Shown piece after piece: positions 1-7,719 of a DNA stretch of 64,000 nt. How positions within the stretch are numbered: the first letter of the stretch is position 1; each line of letters begins with the position of its first letter. The translations under genes were made by a program, and so were the position numbers. The notes under the pieces are model-generated. The model worked only from the letters and a program-made list of their open reading frames with translations. It did not search any database and was not told the origin of the DNA. The stretch is from contig CAVXZL010000013.1 of the NCBI GenBank assembly GCA_963766345.1, positions 1 through 64,000 on the forward strand, given 5' to 3'. Source of the stretch: DASVFB01 sp963766345 (GTDB taxonomy: Bacteria; Actinomycetota; Thermoleophilia; Gaiellales; Gaiellaceae).

Positions 1-59
1 GCGATCGCGCCGGCGACGAGTGCCGTGAGCAGCACGAGTTTTGCGATTCCGTTTGGCAT
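1..59 (-). CDS. Secreted protein, 3' end cut off by window edge
   Basis: Only the first 19 codons lie in the window. They start MPNGIAKLVLLTALVAGAI, which is a short charged N-terminus followed by a hydrophobic run, as in a signal peptide. A very good ribosome-binding site (AAGGAGG, spacing 5) precedes the ATG at position 59. The mature protein is outside the window, so its function cannot be told. It lies 44 bp downstream of the DUF3455 gene on the same strand, so the two may be co-transcribed. Confidence 0.7.
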   Translation of the reverse strand, partial: MPNGIAKLVLLTALVAGAI

Positions 60-103
60 TGTTTCCTCCTTGTGTATTCGGACCTGTGCGCGCCCGTGCA
101 CGC

Positions 104-666
104 TCAGCGACCCGTCGCCTTCCAGAAGTAGTAGTCGGCTGTGTACGGAACCTCTTGCGTGTCGCCGAGCGTTGCGGCGCCGCACGTGCCCGCGGCCGGG
201 GCGAGGCCACCGGTCGTCGCGAGCCGCTGGATGTACGTCGTCGCAGCGAGGCGGTCGCCGTCGTAGCCCTTCCCGGTGGACGACGCCGACAGCAGCAGCC
301 ACGGGATCGCATTCGCGTTCACGGTCGCCCGATCGACGACGCTGCCGACGACGTAGCTGCCGTCTCTCGCCTGCCACGTCGGCCCGGCGAAGTGGGTCAC
401 GAGCAGCTTGCCCATGTCGTTGTAGAGGTCGGCACGCGGCGCGACGAAGGTCCAGGCGTAGCCGCCGACCGTCGCGTTGCACGAGTAGATCTGCACGCCG
501 ACCGCGTGCCCGACCAGGTACGGCTTGTTCCCCGCAGGCACGTCGATTGCGGTGGGCACGGCCGGCCTCGCCGGCCCCGCGAGCGCCACCTGGACGAGCG
601 CCGCCGCGGCACCGACCACGGCGAGCGCCGCGACCGACCGCGCTTTCAACAGCTTCGAAGGCTCAT
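104..666 (-). CDS. DUF3455 family secreted protein (probable 1-nt deletion in signal peptide)
   Basis: The mature part runs from about PAVPTAIDVPAGNKPYLVGH to YYFWKATGR and matches the DUF3455 family, which are secreted proteins of unknown function. It is preceded by a typical signal peptide (LLKARSVAALAVVG, then VALAGPA). The best start is the ATG at 666, which has GGGGAGG 7 nt upstream, but that frame (MSLRSC, stop) fails after six codons. Inserting one base near 652 would give MSLR followed by the signal peptide. As written, the in-frame candidates are CTG at 652 and TTG at 649. I infer a one-base error or mutation. Role unknown. Confidence 0.7.
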
Positions 667-873
667 TCGTCTGCCTCCCCCCAGGCACGGCAGTCGATCT
701 GCCGGCCGTGTCGATTGCGTTTGCCCGATGAGAGTCCCACCTCGAATCGGGTGCTCCAATCGTGCTGGCCCGCCTTCGCAGGTACGGCTTCCCGTACCCG
801 TCGTGCCGTCGGCGGCGACTCCTGCAGTCGCCGTATGCTCGCCCGGGCGCATCGCCCGCGTCCAGCACACTCG

Positions 874-1167
874 ATGGAATCCACGCTCGACCCCGCCCGA
901 CTCGGCGACCACCTCGACCGGCTCTACCGTGCCGCGTGGGCACTGTGCGGCTCGCGCGAGGACGCCGAGGATCTCGTCCAGGAAACCTACGCGCGCGTCC
1001 TCAGGCGTCCGCGCGTGCTTCGGCGGGAGGCATCGTCGCCGTCGACATCACCGGGCTCTTCTACAGGGAGGCTGCACGGGCGACTGCGCGTCCGCGAGGG
1101 AACAGTCATGAGCCGCCTCTATCGCGCGCGAGAGCAGACGGCCGCGTTCTTCAACCAGGCCCCGTAG
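874..1167 (+). pseudogene. Remnant of an ECF-type sigma-70 factor
   Basis: The first part, MESTLDPARLGDHLDRLYRA and on through CGSREDAEDLVQETYARVLR, is sigma region 2. The last part, VREGTVMSRLYRAREQ, is the end of the region 4 helix-turn-helix. The linker and the first half of region 4 are missing. A trace of region 4 (DITGLFYREAA) is readable in another frame at about 1045-1080. The gene has therefore lost an internal segment and picked up a frameshift. It cannot encode a working sigma factor. It may be a remnant left by recombination beside tRNA-Gly. Confidence 0.65.
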
Positions 1168-1198
1168 AAACGTCCATCGTCGAGGCGCGGCAGCGGGC

Positions 1199-1450
1199 GT
1201 GGAACTACGGCCGTATGACACGAAGCTCGCACGGAGCGCGAAGCCGGCTGCGGTGCTCCGGCTCGCCTGGTACGCCGCAGAGATCGCCGCGGTCCAGGGC
1301 AGGCTTCCCGAACGACTGCACGTGGTGCTCGGCACGAGCGCGGTCGAGTCCTACCGGCCGGCGGATGTCGATGCGTACCTGCGTATGGCGCAGCGGCGGC
1401 TGCGCACGCACGTCGAGCAGCGGAACCTCTGGCAGACCGACACCGAGTAG
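1199..1450 (+). pseudogene. Fragment of TM0106-type RecB-like nuclease
   Basis: This 83-residue frame reads MELRPYDTKLARSAKPAAVL, then LAWYAAEIAAVQGRLPERLHVVLG and DVDAYLRMAQRRL. That is the internal DTKLAR...AKP...LPE..HVVLGTG segment of TM0106-family RecB-like putative nucleases, where the DTK belongs to the nuclease active site. Full-length members have several hundred residues, so both the N-terminus and the helicase/C-terminal part are absent. I read it as a decaying gene remnant. It lies between the sigma-factor remnant and tRNA-Gly. Confidence 0.6.
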
Positions 1451-1517
1451 GTGTTTGTTTGCCAGAAAATCCTACCTCCGCTAACTGCCAGGGCGGCAAC
1501 GCGCGGGGGTTTTAGAA

Positions 1518-1590
1518 GCGGATGATGGGACTCGAACCCACGACCTTCTGCATGGCAAGCAGACGCTCTAGCCAACTGAGCTACATCCGC
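1518..1590 (-). tRNA. tRNA-Gly (GCC)
   Basis: This is a 73-nt cloverleaf. The acceptor stem GCGGATG pairs with CATCCGC, the D-arm contains AGCTCAGTTGGCTAGAGC, and the anticodon stem TCTGC/GCAGA carries the loop TTGCCAT with anticodon GCC. The T-arm contains GGTTCGAGTCC. No CCA is encoded. The downstream side holds the two gene remnants. Confidence 0.95.
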
Positions 1591-1620
1591 GCGCGGCCAG
1601 TATAGCCCGGGCTTTCTCGA

Positions 1621-2136
1621 TCAACCGTCCGCTTCGCGGCGCTCGAACGCGAGCATCAGCTTCCGCAGAAGGGCGTTCAGCTCGTCCTGCTGCTTCACGC
1701 TCAACGCCTCCGCGACGATCGCCTCTTTCGCCGCCTGGGCGTCGACGGCCCGCTCGTAGAGCGCACGTCCCTCGTCGGTCACCTCGATCTGCACAGATCG
1801 CCGGTCTCGCTCGTCCGGGATGCGCCGCACGAGCTCCGCCTTCTCGAGGCGGTCGAGCCGGTTCGTCATCGCGGCGCTCGAGAGCTCCATCTTCGAAGCG
1901 AGCTCGCCGGCGGTCCGGCGGCCGCCGGGGGCCCGCGAGAGCGAGCCGAGGGCGTGCCACTCGCCGGAGCTCAGCTCGAACTCGTCGAGCGTCTCGTCCA
2001 GCATCCGCTTGATCCTCCGGTTGATGCCGCCAATCCGGTCGACGATCCCCTCGACCCGGAGGTCGAGCCTCGGCAGCTGGTCGTGGATCTCCTCCAGCCA
2101 CCGGTCGATGTGGTCCTGCTCAGCGGTCTCGGTCAT
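1621..2136 (-). CDS. MarR family transcriptional regulator
   Basis: This is a winged-helix regulator of about 171 residues. The helix-turn-helix reads RTAGELASKMELSSAAMTNRLDRLEKAELVRR and is followed by the wing IPDERDRRSVQIEVTDEGR. The long N-terminal helix (EIHDQLPRLDLRVEGIVDRIGGINRRI) is typical of the dimerisation region. I chose ATG 2136 (MTETAEQD). The upstream ATG at 2172 lies inside a perfect palindrome that looks like the operator. The protein probably represses itself. No obvious target gene is divergent from it. Confidence 0.85.
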   Translation of the reverse strand: MTETAEQDHIDRWLEEIHDQLPRLDLRVEGIVDRIGGINRRIKRMLDETLDEFELSSGEWHALGSLSRAPGGRRTAGELASKMELSSAAMTNRLDRLEKAELVRRIPDERDRRSVQIEVTDEGRALYERAVDAQAAKEAIVAEALSVKQQDELNALLRKLMLAFERREADG

Positions 2137-2160
2137 GGTCGAGATTCTCCATTCAAAAAG

Positions 2161-2174
2161 ACTTGACGTCAAGT
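2161..2174. promoter_or_regulatory. Perfect 14-bp palindrome, probable MarR operator
   Basis: ACTTGAC/GTCAAGT is a perfect inverted repeat 25 bp upstream of the marR start. MarR proteins usually bind palindromes of this size, and the TTGAC half could also serve as a -35 element for the gene (GAGAAT lies 17 bp further down). Autoregulation is inferred from position and symmetry. Confidence 0.6.
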
Positions 2175-2364
2175 GATTCCATTGCTAACTTCTCGATCTC
2201 GAAATAATAGTCGGAAGGGGGACGGTCATGGAGCTGATGCACCCGGAGCTTAGGAGAGGACTCGCAGAGGATCGCGCGTGCGCGCTCAGCCGCGACGCGA
2301 CCCGCTCGCCCTCGCCGGGAGCAGTCCGCCGCTTCGTGTCGCGGTTCGCGTCGCGCAACGGCGG

Positions 2365-2760
2365 TCAGGCGTCCAACGCCTCGTTGACGAGCCTGTCGGC
2401 GAGCTCGTTGTGCTCCCGCCGGACAGCGATGTACGAGACCGAGTCGAGGCCGCGCCCGAGAGCGGCAGCCTGAGTCGAGAGCGTCTTGAGAGCGGCGTTC
2501 TTGACCTTGTATTCGCCGCGCATCTGCTTCACGAGGAGCTCCGAGTCGGACACGACGTCCAGGTCGGTGACCCCGTGGGAGAGCGCGGCCTCGAGCCCGG
2601 CGATCAGCGCCCGATACTCGGCCACGTTGTTCGTGGCGTGGCCGATCTTCTCGCCGCGCGCGTCGAGGATCGTCCCGTCCTCGGTCTCGAGGACGTAGCC
2701 GTAGGCGGCGGGCCCGGGGTTTCCGCGCGCGCCGCCGTCGGTCGAGAGCTTCGCCTTCAC
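2365..2760 (-). CDS. RNase HI-like protein
   Basis: This 131-residue protein is a single RNase H fold. Acidic catalytic residues are visible at D8 (STDGGARGNPG), E48 (NNVAEYRAL), D72 (SDSELLVKQM) and D122 (HNELADRLVNEA). It would cleave the RNA strand of RNA-DNA hybrids in the cytoplasm. The GTG at 2760 overlaps the stop of the upstream gene as GTGA, which suggests coupled translation. This short form resembles the stand-alone reverse-transcriptase-like RNase HI family of Actinobacteria. Confidence 0.85.
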   Translation of the reverse strand: MKAKLSTDGGARGNPGPAAYGYVLETEDGTILDARGEKIGHATNNVAEYRALIAGLEAALSHGVTDLDVVSDSELLVKQMRGEYKVKNAALKTLSTQAAALGRGLDSVSYIAVRREHNELADRLVNEALDA

Positions 2761-3077
2761 AGCAGTTCGTAGACGTCGAAGGCGGGCTCCTCGTAGGGGT
2801 GCGCGTGGCGGAGGGCGGCGACGACCTGCTCGTGCCGCTCGGCCGGGAAGACGGTCTCGAGGCGGAACTCGGGCACGCGCTCCTCGCGTCCGGCCTCCCC
2901 CAGCGCCGGATCGGTGCCTTCGCCGCCGAGGAACGTGCCCGTGCCTTCCGTGAACCAGGAGCAGCGCTCGTAGTCGCCGATCCGCCCCGCTCCGGCGTCG
3001 AACACGGCGTCGCGGACGCGGTCGAGTGCCTCGGCCGGGACAAAGACGACGAGCTTCCGGTTCACGCCTCCTATCAT
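2757..3077 (-). CDS. YqfO/CutA-like small protein (Nif3-associated domain)
   Basis: The product has about 105 residues: NRKLVVFVPAEALDRVRDAV, then GDYERCSWFTEGTGTFLGGEGTDPALG and a C-terminal HAHPYEEPAFDVYELL. This matches the small PII/CutA-like domain found alone or inserted in Nif3/YqfO proteins. Its biochemical role is unknown. Two starts are possible: ATG 3077 with no ribosome site, or GTG 3065 with AGGAGG only one base away. The -10-like TATCAT of the divergent SnoaL gene coincides with the ATG. It overlaps the RNase HI gene by four bases. Confidence 0.7.
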   Translation of the reverse strand: MIGGVNRKLVVFVPAEALDRVRDAVFDAGAGRIGDYERCSWFTEGTGTFLGGEGTDPALGEAGREERVPEFRLETVFPAERHEQVVAALRHAHPYEEPAFDVYELL

Positions 3078-3085
3078 CGCCGTCG

Positions 3086-3457
3086 ATGGACACGCGCGAA
3101 GCAGTCGACCGCTGGGTCGACGCGTGGCTGCGCGGCTGGCGCGCCCTCGACCCCGAGCCGGTCGCCGCCGTCTATGCCGACGACTGCTTCTTCCTGTCGC
3201 ATCCGTTCCGCGAGGCGCAAGCGCCTCGGGAGTACGTCGAGTGGGCGTTCGGCGAGGAGGAGTGGGCCGAGCCGTGGTTCGGCAAGCCGCTGGTAGACGG
3301 CGACCGCGCGGCCGTCGAGTGGCGTGCGTATGTCCGCGAGAACGCACGCGACGTCACGATCGCCGGCACGTCGCTGCTGCGCTTCGGCGAGGACGGCCTG
3401 TGCATCGAGCAGCGCGACGCTTGGGCGATCGAGGACGGACGCGTAGAGCGTCGCTAG
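3086..3457 (+). CDS. SnoaL/NTF2-like protein
   Basis: The product has 123 residues: MDTREAVDRWVDAWLRGWRA, then PEPVAAVYADDCFFLSHPFREA and GKPLVDGDRAAVEWRAYVRE. This is the cone-shaped NTF2/SnoaL fold used by many small cyclases, isomerases and binding proteins. The substrate cannot be inferred. TATCAT ends 8 nt before the ATG and no Shine-Dalgarno is present, which suggests a leaderless mRNA. Its TAG stop is shared with the convergent aldehyde dehydrogenase gene as CTAG. Confidence 0.75.
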   Translation: MDTREAVDRWVDAWLRGWRALDPEPVAAVYADDCFFLSHPFREAQAPREYVEWAFGEEEWAEPWFGKPLVDGDRAAVEWRAYVRENARDVTIAGTSLLRFGEDGLCIEQRDAWAIEDGRVERR

Positions 3458-4953
3458 CTCTCGGTGTCGATCTGCGCTTTCTGGAGCTTGCCCGAGTAGT
3501 CGACGTAGATCGACTTCCACTCGCTGAAGACGTCGAGCGCGGCCTGGCCCGCCTCGCGGTGGCCGTTGCCGGTGTCCTTCGTGCCGCCGAACGGGAGGTG
3601 CACCTCCGCGCCGATCGTGCCCGCGTTCACGTACGTGATGCCGGCGACCAGGTCACGCATCGCGCGGAACGCCTTGTTCACGTCGCGCGTGAAGATCGAC
3701 GACGACAGCCCGTAGCGGATGCCGTTCGAGACGCGGATCGCCTCGTCGAAGTCCTTGACGCGGATCAGCGCGGTCGTCGGGCCGAAGATCTCCTCCTGCG
3801 CGATCCGCATCTGCGGGTCGACGTCGCCGAAGAGGGTCGGCCGGTAGTAGAAGCCGTCGCCGAGTCCGTCGCCCGACGCGACCTCGCCGCCGGTCAAGAG
3901 CTTCGCGCCCTCGCCGACGCCGATCTCGGTGTACGAGTGGATCTTCTCGAGCGCCCGCTCGTTGATCACCGGGCCGACGTCGGTCGCGTCGTCCCACCCG
4001 GCGCCGAGCCGCAATCCCTCCGCGGCGGACGAGAGGCGCGAGGCAAGCTCGTCGTAGACGCCGTCCTGCACGATCACGCGGGACGCGGCGGTGCAGCGCT
4101 GGCCCGAGGTGCCGAACGCGGACCAGATGATGCCGTCGACCGCGAGGTCGAGATCCGCGTCGTCGAGGACGATGATCGCGTTCTTGCCGCCGAGCTCGAG
4201 GTGGACGTGCTTCAGGCAATCGGCCGCGTTCCGCATGACCTCCACCCCGGTCTCGCGCGAGCCGGTGAGCGTGATCACCGGGACGTCCGGATGGCGAACG
4301 AGCCGGTCGCCGACTTCGCGTCCCCCGCCGTGCACGACGTTGACGACGCCCGCCGGCACGCCCGCCTCGGCGAGGAGCTCCACAAACCGTTGACCGAGCA
4401 GCGGCGTGTCGGTCGCGGGCTTGAAGACGATCGTGTTGCCGCAGACGAGCGCAGGCGCGATCTTCCATGACGGGATCGCGATCGGGAAGTTCCAGGGCGT
4501 GATCACGCCGACAACTCCGATCGGCATGCGGACGCTCATGTTGAACTTGTCACGGAGCTCCGACGGCGTCGTCTGACCCCATAGCCGGCGGCCCTCGCCG
4601 GCCATGTAGTACGTCATGTCGATCGCTTCCTGGACGTCGCCGCCCGCCTCGGCCTTCACCTTCCCCATCTCGTGCGTCATCAGGTCGGTGAGCTCGGCCT
4701 TGTGCTCGGTGACGAGCTGCGCGAAGCGGAAGAGGATCTCGCCGCGCTTCGGCGCCGGGACGAGCCGCCAGTCCTGGAACGCCTCCTTCGCGGCCGCGAC
4801 CGCGCGGTCGACGTCGTCCGGGCCGGACTTCGGAAACGTCCCGAGCGTCTCGCCGTCGGCGGGGCTGACCGATTGGAACGTCTCGCCCGACGCGGCGTCG
4901 ACCCACTCGCCGCCGATGAAGTTCTTGAACTCGCGCGTGCCCGTGGTCGCCAC
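3454..4953 (-). CDS. Aldehyde dehydrogenase family protein
   Basis: This 499-residue NAD(P)-dependent aldehyde dehydrogenase has a complete active site: N155 (TPWNFP), E253 (ELGGKNA) and C287 (GTSGQRCTAAS). The C-terminal VNAGTIGAEVHLPFGGTKDT, then GNGHREAG and EWKSIYVDYSG, resembles ALDH7/alpha-aminoadipic-semialdehyde-type enzymes, but I would not name a substrate. GTG 4953 gives the usual family length. A longer frame upstream adds an Arg-rich tail that looks non-coding. It follows a 71-residue conserved gene by 10 bp and shares its stop (CTAG) with the convergent SnoaL gene. Confidence 0.9.
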   Translation of the reverse strand: MATTGTREFKNFIGGEWVDAASGETFQSVSPADGETLGTFPKSGPDDVDRAVAAAKEAFQDWRLVPAPKRGEILFRFAQLVTEHKAELTDLMTHEMGKVKAEAGGDVQEAIDMTYYMAGEGRRLWGQTTPSELRDKFNMSVRMPIGVVGVITPWNFPIAIPSWKIAPALVCGNTIVFKPATDTPLLGQRFVELLAEAGVPAGVVNVVHGGGREVGDRLVRHPDVPVITLTGSRETGVEVMRNAADCLKHVHLELGGKNAIIVLDDADLDLAVDGIIWSAFGTSGQRCTAASRVIVQDGVYDELASRLSSAAEGLRLGAGWDDATDVGPVINERALEKIHSYTEIGVGEGAKLLTGGEVASGDGLGDGFYYRPTLFGDVDPQMRIAQEEIFGPTTALIRVKDFDEAIRVSNGIRYGLSSSIFTRDVNKAFRAMRDLVAGITYVNAGTIGAEVHLPFGGTKDTGNGHREAGQAALDVFSEWKSIYVDYSGKLQKAQIDTES

Positions 4954-4963
4954 GGGCGCAAGG

Positions 4964-5179
4964 TTAGTCGGGCGCTTCGGTCTTCGGGAAGGTTCCCGGG
5001 ACGCGCGCACGGCGGCGGTCGCGAAGCTCGCGCTTGCCCCCGTAGGACTTCCCGTTCCGCCGGTCGGGGCCTTCGCGCCGGTCGACGATCACCGTCACGT
5101 TCGGGTTGTCCTTGTAGTAGTCGACCATCTTCTCGAGGAGCTCGCCTTCGAGCTCGCGTGGGATCACGCAGTAGATCAT
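4964..5179 (-). CDS. Small conserved protein, 71 aa
   Basis: The protein begins MIYCVIPRELEGELLEKMVD and continues YYKDNPNVTVIVDRREGPDR, ending in an Arg/Lys-rich tail (GKRELRDRRRARVPGTF). It is cytoplasmic by sequence. I recall similar short proteins from Thermoleophilia and other Actinobacteria, but know of no characterised member. The core strand pattern VTVIVDRRE is compatible with a small alpha/beta domain. It probably forms one transcript with the aldehyde dehydrogenase gene 10 bp downstream. Confidence 0.75.
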   Translation of the reverse strand: MIYCVIPRELEGELLEKMVDYYKDNPNVTVIVDRREGPDRRNGKSYGGKRELRDRRRARVPGTFPKTEAPD

Positions 5180-5229
5180 CGTGCTCTCAGTGTAGGGACG
5201 ACGCCCGCCGGCGCCATAACCCGGATGCG

Positions 5230-5844
5230 TCAGATTCGTGCGATGTCCGGAACGAGACGCCCGCCTTCTTCGACGTGCGCGTTCCACACCTTGTACCGCT
5301 CGTCGAGCTCGTCGAGCTCGTGCCCGCGCTCGGCGAGGCGGATCGGCTGCGCCGAGTCGGGCGCGACGCTGTACTGGTACCACGAGATGTCCCAGGCGAT
5401 CGTGATCACGAGCTCCGGGTTGACGCCGGAGAACGCGACGATCGACGCCTGAGGCTCGCCGAGGCTCTTCGCGACACCGCCGATCGTGCGTCGGAACTGG
5501 CTGCCGTTGAAGAGGTCGGCAGCGTCGACCATCGTCAGCTCCTCGTCGGAGAGGCGCCTGAGGATCGGCTCGGTCGCGACGGGTGCATCGGGCGCGCGGC
5601 GGGCGCCGAAGATCGAGCGGAGGTCGAGCGCGCTGCGGCGGCGGCGCTCGTCCGCGACGAGCGGCGTCGTCGGGGCGCCCTCCTTCAGCCAGCCCGTCTC
5701 GAGCGCCTCCTCCTCGCAGAGCGCGCAGACGTCCACGAGCTCGCCTCCGACGTGCGGCGCGTAGCGGACGACGCGCTCGCCCATCAGCAGCGAGCGCTCG
5801 CAGATGGCGCACGACCGGGCGGCGGCTGTCCGAGTGATGCGCAT
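5230..5844 (-). CDS. Conserved protein with N-terminal zinc-ribbon-like motif
   Basis: The 204-residue protein starts with two CxxC pairs (CAICERSLLMGERVVRYAPH and CALCEEEALETGW), a treble-clef-like metal site. A charged linker follows (ADERRRRSALDLRSIFGARR). The C-terminal domain reads SDEELTMVDAADLFNGSQFR, RTIGGVAKSLGEPQASI and ELVITIAWDISWYQYSV. I cannot assign a function. TAACCT lies 9 nt before the ATG without a ribosome site, which fits a nearly leaderless mRNA. Confidence 0.7.
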   Translation of the reverse strand: MRITRTAAARSCAICERSLLMGERVVRYAPHVGGELVDVCALCEEEALETGWLKEGAPTTPLVADERRRRSALDLRSIFGARRAPDAPVATEPILRRLSDEELTMVDAADLFNGSQFRRTIGGVAKSLGEPQASIVAFSGVNPELVITIAWDISWYQYSVAPDSAQPIRLAERGHELDELDERYKVWNAHVEEGGRLVPDIARI

Positions 5845-5898
5845 GGACAGTCGAGGTTAGCGGAGGGACTGTCGCGGCTGCTAAGGTCGTTCGACAGC

Positions 5899-5917
5899 TA
5901 TATGCGTTTTGCACATA
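5899..5917. promoter_or_regulatory. Imperfect inverted repeat at padR start
   Basis: TATATGC - GTTTT - GCACATA form a 6-of-7 inverted repeat that overlaps the ATG at 5902. PadR proteins recognise ATGC/ATGT-type dyads, so this may be an autoregulatory site. It is a position-based guess. Confidence 0.35.
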
Positions 5918-6291
5918 GACATGGCCCGAGGACACGGTGGCGCGACAAGCAGGGGCGCTGGCATGTCCGCGGTCGGGTCGAGCGCTTCCTCGAGCCGGCT
6001 CTGCTCCTCCTTCTCTCCGAGCAGTCGGCGCACGGGTACGAGCTCGTGGACAGCGTCGCGCAGCTCGTGCCGGGCGAGCGGCCGGAGCTGGGCGGTCTCT
6101 ACCGCGTCCTCCGCGCCCTCGAGGAGGACGGGCTGGTCACGTCCGAATGGGACGCTGCCGCGCCGGGCCCGGCGAAGCGCATGTACGAGCTGACCCCTGC
6201 AGGTCGCGACCTCCTGCGCGCCTGGGTCAAGGCCCTGAAGCAGACGCAGGTCGTCGTCGACGCGTTTCTCGAACGCTTCGAAGGGAGGTGA
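5902..6291 (+). CDS. PadR family transcriptional regulator
   Basis: The 129-residue protein contains the PadR winged helix: FLEPALLLLLSEQSAHGYEL, then LGGLYRVLRALEEDGLVTSE and KRMYELTPAGRDLLRAW. A short C-terminal helix (ALKQTQVVVDAFLERFEG) follows. The N-terminus is basic. No ribosome site is evident for ATG 5902, and no other start exists in frame before the domain. The small His-rich gene begins 4 bp after it and is probably co-transcribed, so it may be the main regulated target. Confidence 0.85.
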   Translation: MRFAHRHGPRTRWRDKQGRWHVRGRVERFLEPALLLLLSEQSAHGYELVDSVAQLVPGERPELGGLYRVLRALEEDGLVTSEWDAAAPGPAKRMYELTPAGRDLLRAWVKALKQTQVVVDAFLERFEGR

Positions 6292-6295
6292 ACAC

Positions 6296-6508
6296 ATGCA
6301 CGGTCATCACCACCATCACCATGGGCGCCGCCGCGGCTTCCGCCCGCGGTTCGGCAGCCGCTGGTACTCGAGCGAGAACGTTCTCGAGCGGCTCGAGAAC
6401 TACCAGCGCGACCTCGAGCAGGAGCTCGCGGACGTCGCCGATCTGATCCGGCGCCTGCACGAGAGCGGCGCCGAGTCCGGCGCGCCCGAGCAGACCGCGA
6501 CGGTCTAG
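6296..6508 (+). CDS. Small His-rich protein (70 aa), PadR partner
   Basis: The N-terminus is MHGHHHHHHGRRRGFRPRFG, a natural run of six histidines followed by an Arg/Phe-rich stretch. A helical, Glu-rich part with coiled-coil character follows (ENVLERLENYQRDLEQELAD). The His cluster could bind Ni, Zn or Cu ions. It has the best ribosome site of the area (GGGAGGT). Its location 4 bp behind padR suggests the regulator and this protein respond to the same signal. No characterised family is recognised. Confidence 0.75.
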   Translation: MHGHHHHHHGRRRGFRPRFGSRWYSSENVLERLENYQRDLEQELADVADLIRRLHESGAESGAPEQTATV

Positions 6509-6524
6509 GGCCGCAACGTCTCGT

Positions 6525-6563
6525 CCGGCCATGCCTCAGGGACAGTCCCTGGGACATGGCCGG
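6525..6563. terminator. Composite hairpin between convergent genes
   Basis: CCGGCCATG pairs with CATGGCCGG (9 bp) around an inner hairpin CAGGGAC-A-GTCCCTG. It lies between the ends of the His-rich gene (+) and the MFS gene (-). No U-run follows, so it would act as a bidirectional RNA-end structure, or it may be a dispersed palindromic repeat. Confidence 0.5.
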
Positions 6564-6579
6564 CAAAGGCGGCTCATGG

Positions 6580-7719
6580 CTATGCCGACGCGACGTCACG
6601 CACGCGCAGGACGAGCAGCGCCGACACGGCCATGCCCGCCGCGAGGACGATGCTCAGCGCCTCGTAGCCCGCCGCGGCGATCACGACTCCGCCGAGCGCA
6701 GCGCCGACGAGATAGCCGAGCTGCGTCGCGCCCGTGCGCGCCGCCATCATCGTCCCCGGGTGGTCGGGCAGCTGCACGAGGCCGAGGCTGCTCGACGCCG
6801 GGGTGCGCACGCCTGCGAGGAGCCCGACGACGCAGAACATGAAGGCCGCGAAAACGGGCGAGCTCGAGTTCACGAGCAGGACGGGCAGCAGCGCGGCCAT
6901 CGCCAACGCCGATCCGGCGACGAGACGCCGGCGCGAAAAGCGCGCGACGAGGCGTCCGCTGCGCGTCGCCGCCGCGAAGTAGGCCGCCGCGCCCGCGGCG
7001 AGCAGCCAGCCGGCGGTCGCCTCCCCCACGTCGAACGTGTCGATGAAGAAGGCGCCGATGAACGTGAGCAACCCCGTCCAGGCGCCGAACGCGATCGTCT
7101 CGGAGCCGATCCAGCGGCGCGCGGAGCCGTCCGCGAGCACGCCTCGCAGCGGCGGCGCCGCGCCGGCGGCCGGGACGGGCACGACGTTCCGGACCGTCAG
7201 CAGCGCGGCGAGCGCGATCGCAGCCGGGACGGCCTCGGCCACACGCCACGAGACCCACTGCGTGAGCGCGCCGACGATCGGGTTGACGACGATCCAGGCG
7301 AGCGCGTTGGCACCGGCGACGTAGCCGATCGCCCACGCTCGCTCGTCGGGTGCGAAGGCGGCAACGCCTGCGAAGCCGCCGGAGAGAAGACACGCGAACG
7401 CAACGCCGACGAGCACGTGCGCGCCCAGGAACATCCACAGGCTCTGCGCCGCGGCCACGCACGCGCACGCAGTAAGCGCGAGGGCGGCGCCGACGGCGAG
7501 CAGCCGCGGAACGCCGATGTCGCCGATCCGTCCCGTGATCACGACGGACGCGGCGATCGCGACGACGGCCGTGACCGACCTCGCCTGCCCGACCGCCGCG
7601 ACGGATGCATCGAGGTCGTCGCCGATCGCGACGATCGTCGGCGAGAGGACGACGAGCATCGCCTGCGACGCCATCGTCGCGAGCACGAGCGGCAGGAGCA
7701 GCGGCCAGCGGCGGATCAC
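6580..7719 (-). CDS. MFS transporter
   Basis: The 379-residue protein is almost all membrane helices, about 12 by inspection, starting RRWPLLLPLVLATMASQAM. The motif-A-like loop GRIGDIGVPRLL follows the second helix. This fits a major facilitator drug/H+ antiporter-type pump of the inner membrane; the substrate is unknown. GTG 7719 overlaps the stop of the beta-helix gene as GTGA, so translation of the two is probably coupled. Confidence 0.85.
   Translation of the reverse strand: MIRRWPLLLPLVLATMASQAMLVVLSPTIVAIGDDLDASVAAVGQARSVTAVVAIAASVVITGRIGDIGVPRLLAVGAALALTACACVAAAQSLWMFLGAHVLVGVAFACLLSGGFAGVAAFAPDERAWAIGYVAGANALAWIVVNPIVGALTQWVSWRVAEAVPAAIALAALLTVRNVVPVPAAGAAPPLRGVLADGSARRWIGSETIAFGAWTGLLTFIGAFFIDTFDVGEATAGWLLAAGAAAYFAAATRSGRLVARFSRRRLVAGSALAMAALLPVLLVNSSSPVFAAFMFCVVGLLAGVRTPASSSLGLVQLPDHPGTMMAARTGATQLGYLVGAALGGVVIAAAGYEALSIVLAAGMAVSALLVLRVRDVASA

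Noticed and set aside
104..943. Long form of the DUF3455 protein starting at 943
   Set aside because: The first 95 residues are Arg-rich and non-coding-like; a strong ribosome site and signal peptide point to a start near 666/649.
25..1167. Long + strand frames across the first 1.2 kb
   Set aside because: They are opposite-strand shadows of the DUF3455 gene, with Arg/Ser-rich composition; only the sigma remnant at the end has real similarity.
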